A stretch of 45,930 nt of DNA from an uncultured Hyphomicrobiales bacterium (GTDB taxonomy: Bacteria; Pseudomonadota; Alphaproteobacteria; Rhizobiales; Beijerinckiaceae). Within the stretch, counting starts at the first letter, position 1. Every line of letters begins with the position of its first letter. Below are positions 25,429 through 34,127 of this stretch, one piece after another. Below the pieces are notes generated by a model. That model was not told the origin of the DNA. It did not search any database and saw nothing but the letters and a program-made list of their open reading frames with translations. The stretch is from the NCBI GenBank assembly GCA_903931945.1, contig CAIZEI010000005.1, forward strand, positions 1-45,930, read 5' to 3'. The position numbers and the translations under genes were made by a program.

Positions 25429-25660
25429 AGTCGAGGTCTCGTAAGCCTGAACCAAAATTGGATTATAACCCTGTCAGATGCGGGAATTGCTGCACAATGC
25501 GGCATGGCCAAATCGCCCGGCGGGTTTCCGTTGCAATCTCCGCATCTCCATCGGCAACCGGCAGACCAAATTCATGATGTGCTACGCATCAGGATTTGGG
25601 TTCGCCTCCGCTAGCAAAAGCCGAATATCGCCGGCGCAAAAAAACCGGGGCGGACTTGTT

Positions 25661-26545
25661 CTAGATCGTGAGTGCGGAGGAAACGTGATCGGATTCCAGA
25701 TATACCGCAAGCGCCTTCTTGACATCGTCTCGTGCAGAGTTGGCCGCAGCTAAAATGTCGTTTGCCTTGAAAAAGTCCAGCGCCCTGAAGTGTCCAACCT
25801 CCGGTTGAATAACGACATCCGGCCGATCGGATTTGAGCATTTCCTGCGTCAGGGCGAACTGAACGATCTGCGCTCCCCCTATCATTGCCTGGTATGGCCT
25901 GGGCGGACGACGGTGTCGTGCGGCGATTGATCCGGTTACGTCCGAGGCGATGACAATTCCGGCGCGCCTGCTGAGGGCGCGATAGGGCAAGGGATCGGTA
26001 AGCCCTCCGTCCACGAGAACCATCCCGTCTACGAGGACAGGCCTTACCAATCCGGGGAGCGCGATCGATCCGGCGACAGCAGGCGTGAGCAAGCCGCTCT
26101 CAAAGGCAACGGATCTGCGATTGCGATAATCAGTGGCCACCGCCGAGAATGGTATCTGGAGATCCTCGAACCATGCAGGGACATCCGGCGGCCAAAACGC
26201 CCCGAGAAGCATCTCCGCGTCAATCAGAACCGGGTTGGCGCTTCGTCCGCGAAACAGATCCGCAAATCGTCCAACGCGAGCTTTCAACAGGCCCGAATAC
26301 GTCCGGCGGCGGCTACCGAACATTCGTTGGATGTGGGATCTGATATCTTTGGCGGGAATTCCGGCCGCGTAAGCCGCGCCAATGATGGCCCCCATGGACG
26401 AGCCGCTGATCGCCACCGGGCGCACGCCCAATTCGTCAAGCGCCTCGAGCACGACGATATGAGCCAGACCGCGCGCGCCGCCGGCGCCAAGAGCTATCGC
26501 GATCCCATCTCGGGGCGCCGCCGTTGATAGAACTTTTTTTAACAT
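25661..26545 (-). CDS. Patatin-like phospholipase
   Basis: A predicted 294-residue lipid acyl hydrolase of the patatin/RssA type. IALGAGGARGLAHI (about 16-29) carries the Gly-rich oxyanion motif, AISGSSMGAIIGAAYAAGI the nucleophile GxSxG serine (about residue 49), and LVDGGLTDPLPYRAL the DGG catalytic aspartate. The size matches RssA-like cytoplasmic proteins. I use the ATG at 26545; a GTG three codons upstream (26554) is also possible. It stands alone, facing the PAP2 gene with about 230 bp of featureless sequence between them. Both could act in membrane-lipid turnover (inference). Confidence 0.9.
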   Translation of the reverse strand: MLKKVLSTAAPRDGIAIALGAGGARGLAHIVVLEALDELGVRPVAISGSSMGAIIGAAYAAGIPAKDIRSHIQRMFGSRRRTYSGLLKARVGRFADLFRGRSANPVLIDAEMLLGAFWPPDVPAWFEDLQIPFSAVATDYRNRRSVAFESGLLTPAVAGSIALPGLVRPVLVDGMVLVDGGLTDPLPYRALSRRAGIVIASDVTGSIAARHRRPPRPYQAMIGGAQIVQFALTQEMLKSDRPDVVIQPEVGHFRALDFFKANDILAAANSARDDVKKALAVYLESDHVSSALTI

Positions 26546-26652
26546 TCGATCCACATCTTGTCATAAAAGCTTCGCAAACATTTTCCGTACCAAATATCCT
26601 TGTCACGAGCAACGATGAAACAGTATGCGCAACGCCTGTCCTGGCGGTTGAT

Positions 26653-27061
26653 TTAATGACATTCGCCGGCCGCTGGCTTCGCCTTGCGCGCCTGCCGCTG
26701 AATATCGAGTTTGAAGCGCGCATTTCCAGGATCGCTCACTTTCGCGGTGTCGATCGCCGTTTGGGTGGCTTGCGCGCTGAAACCCCAGTCGCAGGATCGC
26801 CGTATCATTTTCCGGCGCCCGCGGCGGATCGGCGCTGTCGTAGCGCGCCAGCGCCGTCGGCCAACTCTCCTAATGCGGCGTTTGCCAAAAGGTTGCGGGG
26901 TCGCTCGCCATAGGCACCAGCTTGGCGTCCCGGCCGATGTGGACTGCGAAACTTCCGTTTTCGCGACTGGCGCGGATCAGGGGGCGCCTGTTAACCGTCG
27001 CAGTGGGTTGCCCGAACTGTGTGAAAGCCTCGGCCCCATCCAGGGACAGGGCGAATGTCAT
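26653..27061 (-). pseudogene. Decayed gene of unknown function
   Basis: A minus-strand reading starts MTFALSLDGAEAFTQFGQPT and runs to ASDPATFWQTPH, then a TAG. The same frame continues in protein-like fashion (ESWPTALARYDSADPPRAPE, then NDTAILRLGF). After a one-base shift it resumes as SAQATQTAIDTAKVSDPGNA, followed by RFKLDIQRQARKAKPAAGE and TAA. This looks like one gene with a nonsense codon and a frameshift. I do not recognise the family. The start is tentative. It lies downstream of the nucleotidase gene on the same strand. Confidence 0.35.
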
Positions 27062-27157
27062 GATTGCATCCCAATGCAGACTCTTCACGCATCGCCTCTG
27101 TAGGCCTCCGGCCTGGCGCAAACAGCATGACGTTCGTTCCTGTCGGCTGGCGACATG

Positions 27158-29083
27158 CTACCCGATATCGAGTTCATAGCGGCCGAATCCCGCCAATCCG
27201 TCACCTGTCGCCCGCAAGCCCCTGACATCATCGAGATGCGCGCGCGCCGCAATTGCGCTGTCGAACCAGAACTTGATCGGCTGGCCCGACACCGCAAAGG
27301 TCCACGGACTTGCGGCGGGTCGCGCTGAGGTCATTTGCGCGCCAATATACTTGATCACGGCGTCGCGATTCGTGTCCGGCGCACGCAAAATGGTCCGCGA
27401 GCCGTCGAGACCAGGGAAGCTGCCGCCGCCGTCGGCCCGGTAATTGTTCGTGACGACGACGAATTCGCGGGCGTCATCAATCGCAATCCCGTCAATGCGC
27501 AAATCGACGATGCGCCGCGCGGATGGATCGACCAACCTGCCATTGAGATCGTAGCGCGCGGCTTGCGACAGATCGATCCGGTAGGTCACGCCTGCGATCA
27601 CATCGAAATTATAGGAGGGGACGTGGGTGTCTACGAGGGCCTGCGTGTCGACGCGCACGGGGTCGATCCGGTTGAATACGCGAGCGGCGTGCTCGAGCCA
27701 TTCGCGCAGCATGGCGCCCGTGACGCGCACAGCCGCCAGAGTGTTGGGATAGATGTAAAGATCGGCGGCGTCGCGCCGCGCGACCGGCCCCGCCGCAATG
27801 TCAACAAAAGCGTCCGGAGTATAGCCAGCCTTGAAAGGCGCAGCGGCCGACAGGATTGGCAGTCCCGCATGGGGCGTATCCTGCAAGAGAGGACGCGCGT
27901 ACCAGATTTGCGCGGCGTTGACGATGGCTGACGCCGGATCGTACCCCGCGAAGACGAAATAGGAATGCACCGGCGCGGCAAAGCGTCCGATGGGCTCGGA
28001 CACCCAGGCGTTGACCGCAGTATGCTCAGATTCGATTGCGGCGTCGATCGCCGGATCAGGCGTTGTAAGGGCGTTGAGTTTGCCGCCGTCGCGTCGATAA
28101 ATCGGTTTGGCTTCTACGGAAAAATGATCGACAATCCAGCGCTCGCCGTCTTTGGCCAGCGCAAGATCGATGATGCCGAGATGGCTGCCCCAGAAACCCG
28201 GCATGACGGCTGGCACGCCATTGAGCGTTCCGCGTTCGGCGTCGACGCCATTGCGCCCGGCGTAGTCCGGGCCGGGAAAAACCCGATGGGAATGACCGGT
28301 AAAAATCACGTCGATCCCCGGCACGGAAGCGAGGTGGAATGAAGCATTTTCCTCGATGCCGTTGATTGGACTCGTGGAGATTCCGGAGTGGCTGAGTGCA
28401 ACCAGCACATCGCATCGCGCACGCAAGTCGGGGACAAATTTGCGCGCAGAAGCGAGAATGTCGCTGCACGTCACGCGCCCATCGAGATTGGTCTTGTCCC
28501 AGATCATGATTTGCGGCGGAGTAAAGCCAATGACGCCAATGCGCAGCACGTGCCTTGCCCCATCCTCGTCCACGATGTCCCGAGTCAGGATTTTGAACGG
28601 CGGCAGATATTCAGTTCCATCGGCGCGCGAAAGATTGGCGCAGACGAAGGGAAAGCGGACCCCGCGCAGCGCCGTTTCGAGAAACTCCAACCCGTAATTG
28701 AACTCGTGATTGCCGACGGTGGCCGCATCGTAGTTCAGCAGGTTCATCGCGCGGAACATGGGATGAACCGCGCTGGCGCCCGCGCGCGATTTGTCTGCGA
28801 GATAATCGCCCAGCGGGTTGCCCTGAATTATGTCGCCATTGTCGAACAGGAGCGTGTTTGGCGCCGCGGTTCGGGCCTCGGCGATGACTGTCGCCAGACG
28901 ATCGAGGCCGACCGTCGGATCGGTGCGCTGGCGGTAATAGTCCCAGTCCCGCACAAACATATGCAGATCGGAGGTCTCCAGCAGCCGCAGATGCGCACGC
29001 GGCGCAGCGCGCGCGGGCCCACCTGTCGCGCCGAAGCCCATGACGCCGGCTCCGGCCAGCAGTTTGCGTCGGCTGATACGCAT
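27158..29083 (-). CDS. cpdB: 2',3'-cyclic-nucleotide 2'-phosphodiesterase/3'-nucleotidase
   Basis: A predicted 641-residue periplasmic enzyme that hydrolyses 2',3'-cyclic nucleotides and 3'-nucleotides to nucleosides and phosphate. It has a twin-arginine signal (RRKLLAGAG at 5-13). The metallophosphatase domain has SDLHMFVRDWDYY, FDNGDIIQGNPLGDY, GNHEFNYG, LSHSG and TGHSH, which supply the two-metal ligands. The 5'-nucleotidase C-terminal domain follows (about 355-560). RRIVDLRIDGIAIDDAREF and VTNNYRADGGGSFPGL fit the CpdB substrate region. AGGAGG lies five bases before the ATG. It is the last gene of the exbD-tonB-receptor-exbB run, 30 bp after exbB, which suggests it processes what the receptor brings in. 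Confidence 0.93.
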   Translation of the reverse strand: MRISRRKLLAGAGVMGFGATGGPARAAPRAHLRLLETSDLHMFVRDWDYYRQRTDPTVGLDRLATVIAEARTAAPNTLLFDNGDIIQGNPLGDYLADKSRAGASAVHPMFRAMNLLNYDAATVGNHEFNYGLEFLETALRGVRFPFVCANLSRADGTEYLPPFKILTRDIVDEDGARHVLRIGVIGFTPPQIMIWDKTNLDGRVTCSDILASARKFVPDLRARCDVLVALSHSGISTSPINGIEENASFHLASVPGIDVIFTGHSHRVFPGPDYAGRNGVDAERGTLNGVPAVMPGFWGSHLGIIDLALAKDGERWIVDHFSVEAKPIYRRDGGKLNALTTPDPAIDAAIESEHTAVNAWVSEPIGRFAAPVHSYFVFAGYDPASAIVNAAQIWYARPLLQDTPHAGLPILSAAAPFKAGYTPDAFVDIAAGPVARRDAADLYIYPNTLAAVRVTGAMLREWLEHAARVFNRIDPVRVDTQALVDTHVPSYNFDVIAGVTYRIDLSQAARYDLNGRLVDPSARRIVDLRIDGIAIDDAREFVVVTNNYRADGGGSFPGLDGSRTILRAPDTNRDAVIKYIGAQMTSARPAASPWTFAVSGQPIKFWFDSAIAARAHLDDVRGLRATGDGLAGFGRYELDIG

Positions 29084-29113
29084 CGGGCCTCCTTCAGCGC
29101 GACCGCAGACGGG

Positions 29114-29755
29114 CTATTCCGCCGCCTGTTGCAACGGTTTCTGCAATGGCGGCGGCGCCGAGAACGTCGCGGCCAGCAGCGCGCCCTTGAACCCGTCAAT
29201 CAAGACGTCGGCCTGCCGGTGCAGCATATTATGCGCGACAAGCCCGAGCAACGCTGTGCCAATGCCGACGGCGGTGGCGATCAGCGCAGCGGCGATACCG
29301 CGGCTGACAGCAGCCGGATCGGAAATGCCGCCCGACGACAGCGCATTGAACGTATCCATGATGCCAAGGATCGTGCCGAGCAAGCCGAGAAGCGGCGCGG
29401 CGGTGACAATCGTGTCGAGTATCCACAGACGCGCGCTGATCTTTGAATCGACCCGCATGAACAGCGAGGCCGAAAGGTCTTCGATGCGTGCGCGTGACAC
29501 GCCCGGTTCGCGCTGCGCGTCAAGATATTCTGCAAAGCCCCGGCTCAGGGCGTCGCCTCCGAATTTTTTGGAGGCGTCCGCCGAATCAATCGCATGGCTG
29601 GCGATGGCCGCGCGGATTTTACCCGCGCGGAGCGCGAGCAGCCCGTAATAAACGAGCCGCTCGATGACGACGAACACCAGGAGAGCCAGACATCCAAAAA
29701 GAATGTTGATGCAGAGCTGGTGAAAATAAGCGTGATCGATGTTGTTCAGGTCCAT
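29114..29755 (-). CDS. exbB: ExbB/TolQ/MotA-family proton channel protein
   Basis: A predicted 213-residue inner-membrane protein with three helices (about 15-38, 115-140 and 148-180). AAPLLGLLGTILGIMDTFNA followed by IAAALIATAVGIGTALLGLV is the MotA/TolQ/ExbB core, with the small and polar residues that line the proton path. It pairs with ExbD to energise TonB. Its ATG lies 2 bp after the receptor stop, so it is translationally linked to it. Separation of exbB from exbD by tonB and the receptor is unusual, because they are usually adjacent. Confidence 0.92.
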   Translation of the reverse strand: MDLNNIDHAYFHQLCINILFGCLALLVFVVIERLVYYGLLALRAGKIRAAIASHAIDSADASKKFGGDALSRGFAEYLDAQREPGVSRARIEDLSASLFMRVDSKISARLWILDTIVTAAPLLGLLGTILGIMDTFNALSSGGISDPAAVSRGIAAALIATAVGIGTALLGLVAHNMLHRQADVLIDGFKGALLAATFSAPPPLQKPLQQAAE

Positions 29756-29757
29756 GA

Positions 29758-32364
29758 TCAGAACGCCGCTGTGAACGTCGCCAGCGCCGAGAAGCCCTGA
29801 CCGACGTAGTAGAATGGCGTGCTGCCGGCGATTGTCGCACCGGTGGTCAATCCCGGCGTCGCCAACGCATTCGACGTAATCGACGACGTGCTGGTGAGGG
29901 CCTTCTGATTGAAGATGTTGAACAGTTGCAGCTTCAACTCCGGCTTTTTTGCAAAGCCGATATCGTCGAACCGGTAACCGATCGAGGCATTGACCCTTGT
30001 GTAGCCCGATATCTGTTCGTCGTTGACGAGGGTCGAATACTGGCTGCCCACATATTTCGCCGTCAGATTTCCGAAGATGTGGCCATCGTCATAGTCGAGA
30101 CCCGTCGCCAAAGTGAATTGCGGCGTGTTGGGCAGTTGCTTGCCCAGGGTCGGAAGGTAGTCGATCACTGCGGGCAGACCGCCGCCTGCCGGGTTTGCCA
30201 CGTCATTGCGCAGATTGGAGCCAATGCGGGTCTTTTCGAGGTTGATCGACGCATAGGGGCGCCAGGCGTCCCAGAGTCGCGCGGTGCCGATTTCGAAGGC
30301 GGCGCCATAGAGGTCGGCCGCGCCGGCGTTGATAGTGGTGCTTTGAGCGTTGGTGCCCACTCCGAGGAAGGCGTTCGTGCTGATCTGGTGATTTTCGTAG
30401 TGGGTGTAATAAAACGACAGCGAAGTCGCCAACATCGCCGACTGGTAACGGTGTCCGACTTCGAGGGAAACGCCGCGTTCCGGCTTGAGTGGATTGGCCG
30501 GCGTGATGACGCCCGTCGAGTTGGAGACTGAATCCGCCAGCGCAAAATTTGGCGTCGATTTGAACGATGTATTGACGCTGCCGAAGATCTGGTGCTCGCC
30601 GGTCACCTTGTAGCGGAAGCCGATTGTCGGCAGAACGACCGTGTCGTTTGAGGATACCTGCGGGTTGACGCCCGGCAGGTAGTTGTAAACATCGCGATGC
30701 ACGTTCGAAACCTTCGTTCCGAATTCGATGTCGAGATTGCTCAACGCGGACCAGGTGTCGCCGGCAAAGACTGTGTTGGTGACGGTCTTTGTCAGCATGT
30801 CGCGACGTTCAAGGGTTCCAATGCCGGGGATCGAAATCGCGCCACTGGTCAGGAAGGGATCGACGATCTTGCCGTTTGCATCGAGAAACGCATAGGGCGC
30901 CGTCTGCTTGTGACTGGCAAACTCAAACCAGTAACCGGCAACGAATTTATGCTCGCCCATCGTGTAGGTCAGTTTGTTGATAATGCCAGGACGATAGGTC
31001 TCGGTGATCGAGGGGTTGTACAAAAGCGCCTTGTCGCCTTTGGTCACGACGCCATTGCCATTCCAGTCGACGCCATTAATCTTCGTTGTCCCGTAATAAA
31101 AGCCGCTGCCAACCGAACCGGGCAGCGTTTCCGCGACGCTTGCGGTGCCGCCGCCATTGCCATAGCCGTACCAGAAATAGGGCACCGTATCGAAGGTGAG
31201 GCTGCTGTTGATCGCGAACGTCGAAGGCAAGCTCGCGATCAGGTTGCGGAAGGGGTTTGTCTTGTACTCGTAATAGCTTGAGGCGTTGTTGAGGGTCTTG
31301 TCCCAGGCCGCAGGCGGCGAACCTGCGGGCGGAGTGAAATAGCTCGCCGGCAAGCTCGGCAAATACCCGCTCGCGAGGCCCGTATTGGAAAGCGCGGGAT
31401 TAGCAAATTCGGCCTTCGACGGGTTGCGATAAAAATCATTGTCCGCCCAGTTGTAAATCAGGGAAAGAGCAATGCGGTTGCCGTTTGCAGGATCCCAAAC
31501 GCCCTTGAAATCGGCGTGATTGCGGTTGTCATGGCCAGGGCCGGTCCAATGGTTTTCCTGATAATGCGAGAACGAGGCAAAGCCCCGGAATTCGCCGATC
31601 TTGCCGGATTCGACGCGCACAAATTCACGCGACGCTGAATTCGACCCGTAGGAGAAATCGACGAGGCCGCCGGCCTTTTCCGAGGGGTCGCGGGCATAGA
31701 TGTTGATAACGCCGCCGGTCGCGCCGATATGCGGCGAATCGAGGTCCGGGGAGCCTTGCGCAATCGAAATCTGGCCGATGTTTTCCGCATCGAGATATTC
31801 GGCTGGATACAACGCGTAATTGCCTGAATCGTTGACGGGCGCGCCTTCGATGGTGAGGCCGATCTGGTTGCTGTTGAAGCCGCGCAGGGTGATGTCGCCG
31901 CCGTTGAGACCGGTATTGCTGTTGCTGGATTGCACAACGCCGGGCAACAGATCGATCAACTGATAGGGGTTGGCGGTCGGCGACTGCTTGGCGATAGCGT
32001 CGCGGGTGACCGTCGAGCGGGTCTTGGTGGCTTCTTCAGGCAGAATGTAGCCGCCTCCGAGATCGTTGCGTGTCACGCCAAGACCGGTCGGCGCGCTGAC
32101 GCCATCGCCCGAGATATCGACGCGACCGAAATCGGTCGGGGCCGATGTCAGGCCGGCTTGCGAGCGACGGTCGCGCGTGGGCTTGGCCGGTTCCGCCGCT
32201 GGCGCAGCAGCTTGCGTCTGTCTGGCTTTCGCAGCGGCGGCGCGTTTCTGCGCCGCCGTCAACGGCTTGCCATTATTGGCGGCGGCTTGCGCATAAGCGC
32301 TCACATCCATCGCCACGAGCGAGGCGCCAGCCAGCAAAGCCAGGGTAAATACACGCATATTCAT
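29758..32364 (-). CDS. TonB-dependent outer-membrane receptor
   Basis: A predicted 868-residue outer-membrane receptor. The signal peptide MNMRVFTLALLAGASLVAMD ends near AYAQA. A Lys/Ala-rich linker follows, then the plug: AIAKQSPTANPYQLIDLLPG, DITLRGFNSNQIGLTIEGAP and IGATGGVINIYARDP (about 125-245). The barrel extends to a terminal Phe (FSALATFTAAF). No clear Ton box could be picked. I use the ATG at 32364 with GAGGA seven bases upstream. The ligand is unknown. Sharing a transcript with its own exbD/tonB/exbB and a 3'-nucleotidase points to a phosphorylated or nucleotide-like substrate (inference), though a metal chelate cannot be excluded. Confidence 0.9.
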   Translation of the reverse strand: MNMRVFTLALLAGASLVAMDVSAYAQAAANNGKPLTAAQKRAAAAKARQTQAAAPAAEPAKPTRDRRSQAGLTSAPTDFGRVDISGDGVSAPTGLGVTRNDLGGGYILPEEATKTRSTVTRDAIAKQSPTANPYQLIDLLPGVVQSSNSNTGLNGGDITLRGFNSNQIGLTIEGAPVNDSGNYALYPAEYLDAENIGQISIAQGSPDLDSPHIGATGGVINIYARDPSEKAGGLVDFSYGSNSASREFVRVESGKIGEFRGFASFSHYQENHWTGPGHDNRNHADFKGVWDPANGNRIALSLIYNWADNDFYRNPSKAEFANPALSNTGLASGYLPSLPASYFTPPAGSPPAAWDKTLNNASSYYEYKTNPFRNLIASLPSTFAINSSLTFDTVPYFWYGYGNGGGTASVAETLPGSVGSGFYYGTTKINGVDWNGNGVVTKGDKALLYNPSITETYRPGIINKLTYTMGEHKFVAGYWFEFASHKQTAPYAFLDANGKIVDPFLTSGAISIPGIGTLERRDMLTKTVTNTVFAGDTWSALSNLDIEFGTKVSNVHRDVYNYLPGVNPQVSSNDTVVLPTIGFRYKVTGEHQIFGSVNTSFKSTPNFALADSVSNSTGVITPANPLKPERGVSLEVGHRYQSAMLATSLSFYYTHYENHQISTNAFLGVGTNAQSTTINAGAADLYGAAFEIGTARLWDAWRPYASINLEKTRIGSNLRNDVANPAGGGLPAVIDYLPTLGKQLPNTPQFTLATGLDYDDGHIFGNLTAKYVGSQYSTLVNDEQISGYTRVNASIGYRFDDIGFAKKPELKLQLFNIFNQKALTSTSSITSNALATPGLTTGATIAGSTPFYYVGQGFSALATFTAAF

Positions 32365-32389
32365 AGCATAGTCCTCAATTGACAGGGGT

Positions 32390-33169
32390 TCAGTGATAGA
32401 CAACGACGCCGGATGAAGTGGCGCCGCTTAGGAGAGAGGCGCAGCCCGCCGCGACCGATCGCGCATGGGCTGCGAGAATGGGATTGCCGCCGTTGACTGA
32501 GACCGATCCGCCGGAGACGGTGACGCTCACCACGCCCGTTGGATGGTTCAGCCGCGCTTCCTTCGACGTGGGATAGCCGTGGCTTTGCAGGCAGCCACGA
32601 AAGGCGCCGACATTGCCGCCCGGAGGCCGTTCGAACTTCGGCGGCGCGGGTTTCGGCGCCGGTCTCGGCGCAACTACAGCCACAGGTCCCGGTCGTGGGG
32701 CCAAAGGCTCCGGCCTCGGCCGTTCCACTGGTTTTTGCGGCGCAGGCTTTGGAGGGGCGGGCTTGGGCGGAACCGGTTTTGGCGGCGGCGGTTTTGGAGG
32801 CGCAGGCTTGGGCGGAACCGGTTTTGGCGGCGGTGGCGGCGGAACCGGCGGCAATGTGGGCGCGTCCGACGGCGGCGGCGGCGTCACATCCGGCGGCGGT
32901 GGAGGCGGCGTATCGTCGGGGGGAGGAGGAGGCGTCTCGTCCGGGGGCGGGGTCACGTCCGGAGGCGGATCTGGCTGCTGCTGCTCCTGTGTCTGTTCGG
33001 GCGGCGGCGTTTCGTCGGGCGCGGCCTCCAGCGCAATTTCCACCATCTCCTCCTGCGGCGGAGGCGGCGGCGCCAACGGCGGGGTCGCCTGCATCGCGAA
33101 AGCCACCGCGCCAACAGTCAGGCACAACGCCAGCACGTTGCTGATAAGATCGATCCGGTCCGGTCGCAT
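32390..33169 (-). CDS. tonB: TonB-family energy transducer
   Basis: A predicted 259-residue TonB. It has an N-terminal membrane anchor (VLALCLTVGAVAFAMQ, about 13-28) and a very long Pro/Lys/Glu-rich spacer (about 30-185) that should span the periplasm. The divergent C-terminal domain starts around FRGCLQSHGYPTSKEARLNH, where the YP motif and GVVSVTVSGG strand fit TonB. Two cysteines (in RGCLQ and AAGCASLL) could form a disulfide. The usual SSG-x-LD-x-AA tail is replaced by GGNPILAAHARSVAAG. Its stop is 25 bp before the receptor start, and exbD ends 12 bp upstream. The spacer DNA contains a 29-bp direct repeat. Confidence 0.88.
   Translation of the reverse strand: MRPDRIDLISNVLALCLTVGAVAFAMQATPPLAPPPPPQEEMVEIALEAAPDETPPPEQTQEQQQPDPPPDVTPPPDETPPPPPDDTPPPPPPDVTPPPPSDAPTLPPVPPPPPPKPVPPKPAPPKPPPPKPVPPKPAPPKPAPQKPVERPRPEPLAPRPGPVAVVAPRPAPKPAPPKFERPPGGNVGAFRGCLQSHGYPTSKEARLNHPTGVVSVTVSGGSVSVNGGNPILAAHARSVAAGCASLLSGATSSGVVVYH
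32760..32833. repeat. 29-bp direct repeat inside tonB spacer
   Basis: The sequence at 32760-32788 recurs without change at 32805-32833, a 45-bp (15-codon) period that encodes the PPKPVPPKPAPPKP unit. Such repeats allow the periplasmic spacer to change length by slippage. Confidence 0.85.
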
Positions 33170-33181
33170 GAGCCCCGCGCA

Positions 33182-33586
33182 CTATTTTGGCCTTGTGACG
33201 ATGGCGGCGCCTGCAACGCCAGCCTGTTTGAGCGCCGTCAGGACGCCCACGAGATTTTGCAGAGCCGTGCCTTCATCGCCGGTGATCACAACGGTGACAG
33301 GCCCTTCGCCCGGTTGCGGGCGCAGCCGGTCCGGCATGTCTTCAAGCGAGACAGGCTGGCCATCGATGAATGTGGCGCCATCGCGGTCGATACCCACTGT
33401 GACGCGGGTTCGCTCGACCATTTTGTCCGGCGTTGCGGAACTTGGCGGCGTGATCTTGAGGCCGAGAGCGGGCAGGACGTTGATGCTGATCAGTACGAAA
33501 AAGACGAGCAGAAACATCATCACGTCGATCATCGGGATGATTTCGATGCGCGCTTGCCTTTGACGTCTCACCGGCCAGCTTCGCAT
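33182..33586 (-). CDS. exbD: ExbD-family proton channel protein
   Basis: A predicted 134-residue ExbD. The single membrane helix IIPMIDVMMFLLVFFVL contains the conserved Asp (Asp21) that carries protons. A periplasmic domain follows, with DGQPVSLEDMPDRL and VVITGDEGTALQNLVGVL. I use the ATG at 33586, which has AGGTGGGG about eight bases upstream; the in-frame TTG at 33607 is less likely. It is the first gene of the five-gene TonB unit. A promoter-like sequence with an overlapping palindrome lies 70-110 bp upstream. Confidence 0.93.
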   Translation of the reverse strand: MRSWPVRRQRQARIEIIPMIDVMMFLLVFFVLISINVLPALGLKITPPSSATPDKMVERTRVTVGIDRDGATFIDGQPVSLEDMPDRLRPQPGEGPVTVVITGDEGTALQNLVGVLTALKQAGVAGAAIVTRPK

Positions 33587-34127
33587 CCACAACACCCCAC
33601 CTGACAACCACGATGCGGGGAACGCTAGAAACCTAACAAAACATTAACATGATGATTTTGTTACAAAATTTGTATTTAATCTGTCGTTTTTCGGTCAAAT
33701 TCGCCGTAGCCTTTTGTTGCAACGCAATAATTTCCGATGGGCAATGATGGTGTGGCTGCGGCGACACAGTGTCAAAAAGAGTGCCATGGGCGATGTTCCG
33801 CCGCTCGTCCTGGTGGCGCGGCCCTCCGGCTGCTGCAGGACAGCAATGAGCCAGGGCGCAATTCCACCCCCGGGTCTGCCGAATGTCCGTTTCAGCGCTC
33901 GAAAATTTTGCTCCGCGGGAGCAACGGGTCAATCCCTGCTTGTGGCGGTGGGTTTCGCACACACGCCGCCAGCGCGGACCAGCGAGCCGTCCCATGAGCA
34001 GCGCCGGTCTCCGAAAGTTTAGCTTGGCGTTAGCCTATGCGCTCCAAACGGTCCGGAACGTCAAAAATCTGTCATCCGGGGAGCTTAACCACTCGCAGTC
34101 AAGGATCAGTTGGGGCGCAGCAGCACT
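33587..34127. other. 541-bp divergent intergenic region
   Basis: It separates the TonB unit (minus) from the autotransporter (plus). The first ~110 bp is AT-rich and holds the exbD promoter candidate. The remainder shows only short open frames without ribosome sites. A GGGGCG stretch is the only weak ribosome-site candidate before 34128. Confidence 0.5.
33655..33698 (-). promoter_or_regulatory. Promoter and overlapping palindromic operator for the TonB unit
   Basis: On the minus strand TTGACC (33693-33698) and TACAAA (33669-33674) are spaced by 18 bp, a sigma-70-like pair. Immediately downstream, ATTTTGT and ACAAAAT (33655-33669) form a 7-1-7 palindrome that overlaps the expected transcription start. 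This is a good position for a repressor. The regulator is unknown. Confidence 0.5.

Noticed and set aside
32700..33010. CRISPR-like or minisatellite appearance of the GGCGG-rich repeats
   Set aside because: Repeats follow codon periodicity of the TonB spacer and have no unique spacers.
32543..33604. 353-codon Arg-rich and 316-codon Gly-rich plus-strand frames
   Set aside because: They are complements of the Pro/Lys-rich tonB spacer; composition explains them.
33633..33995. 120-codon minus-strand frame upstream of exbD
   Set aside because: It runs through the promoter-like and palindromic sequence and has no recognisable features.
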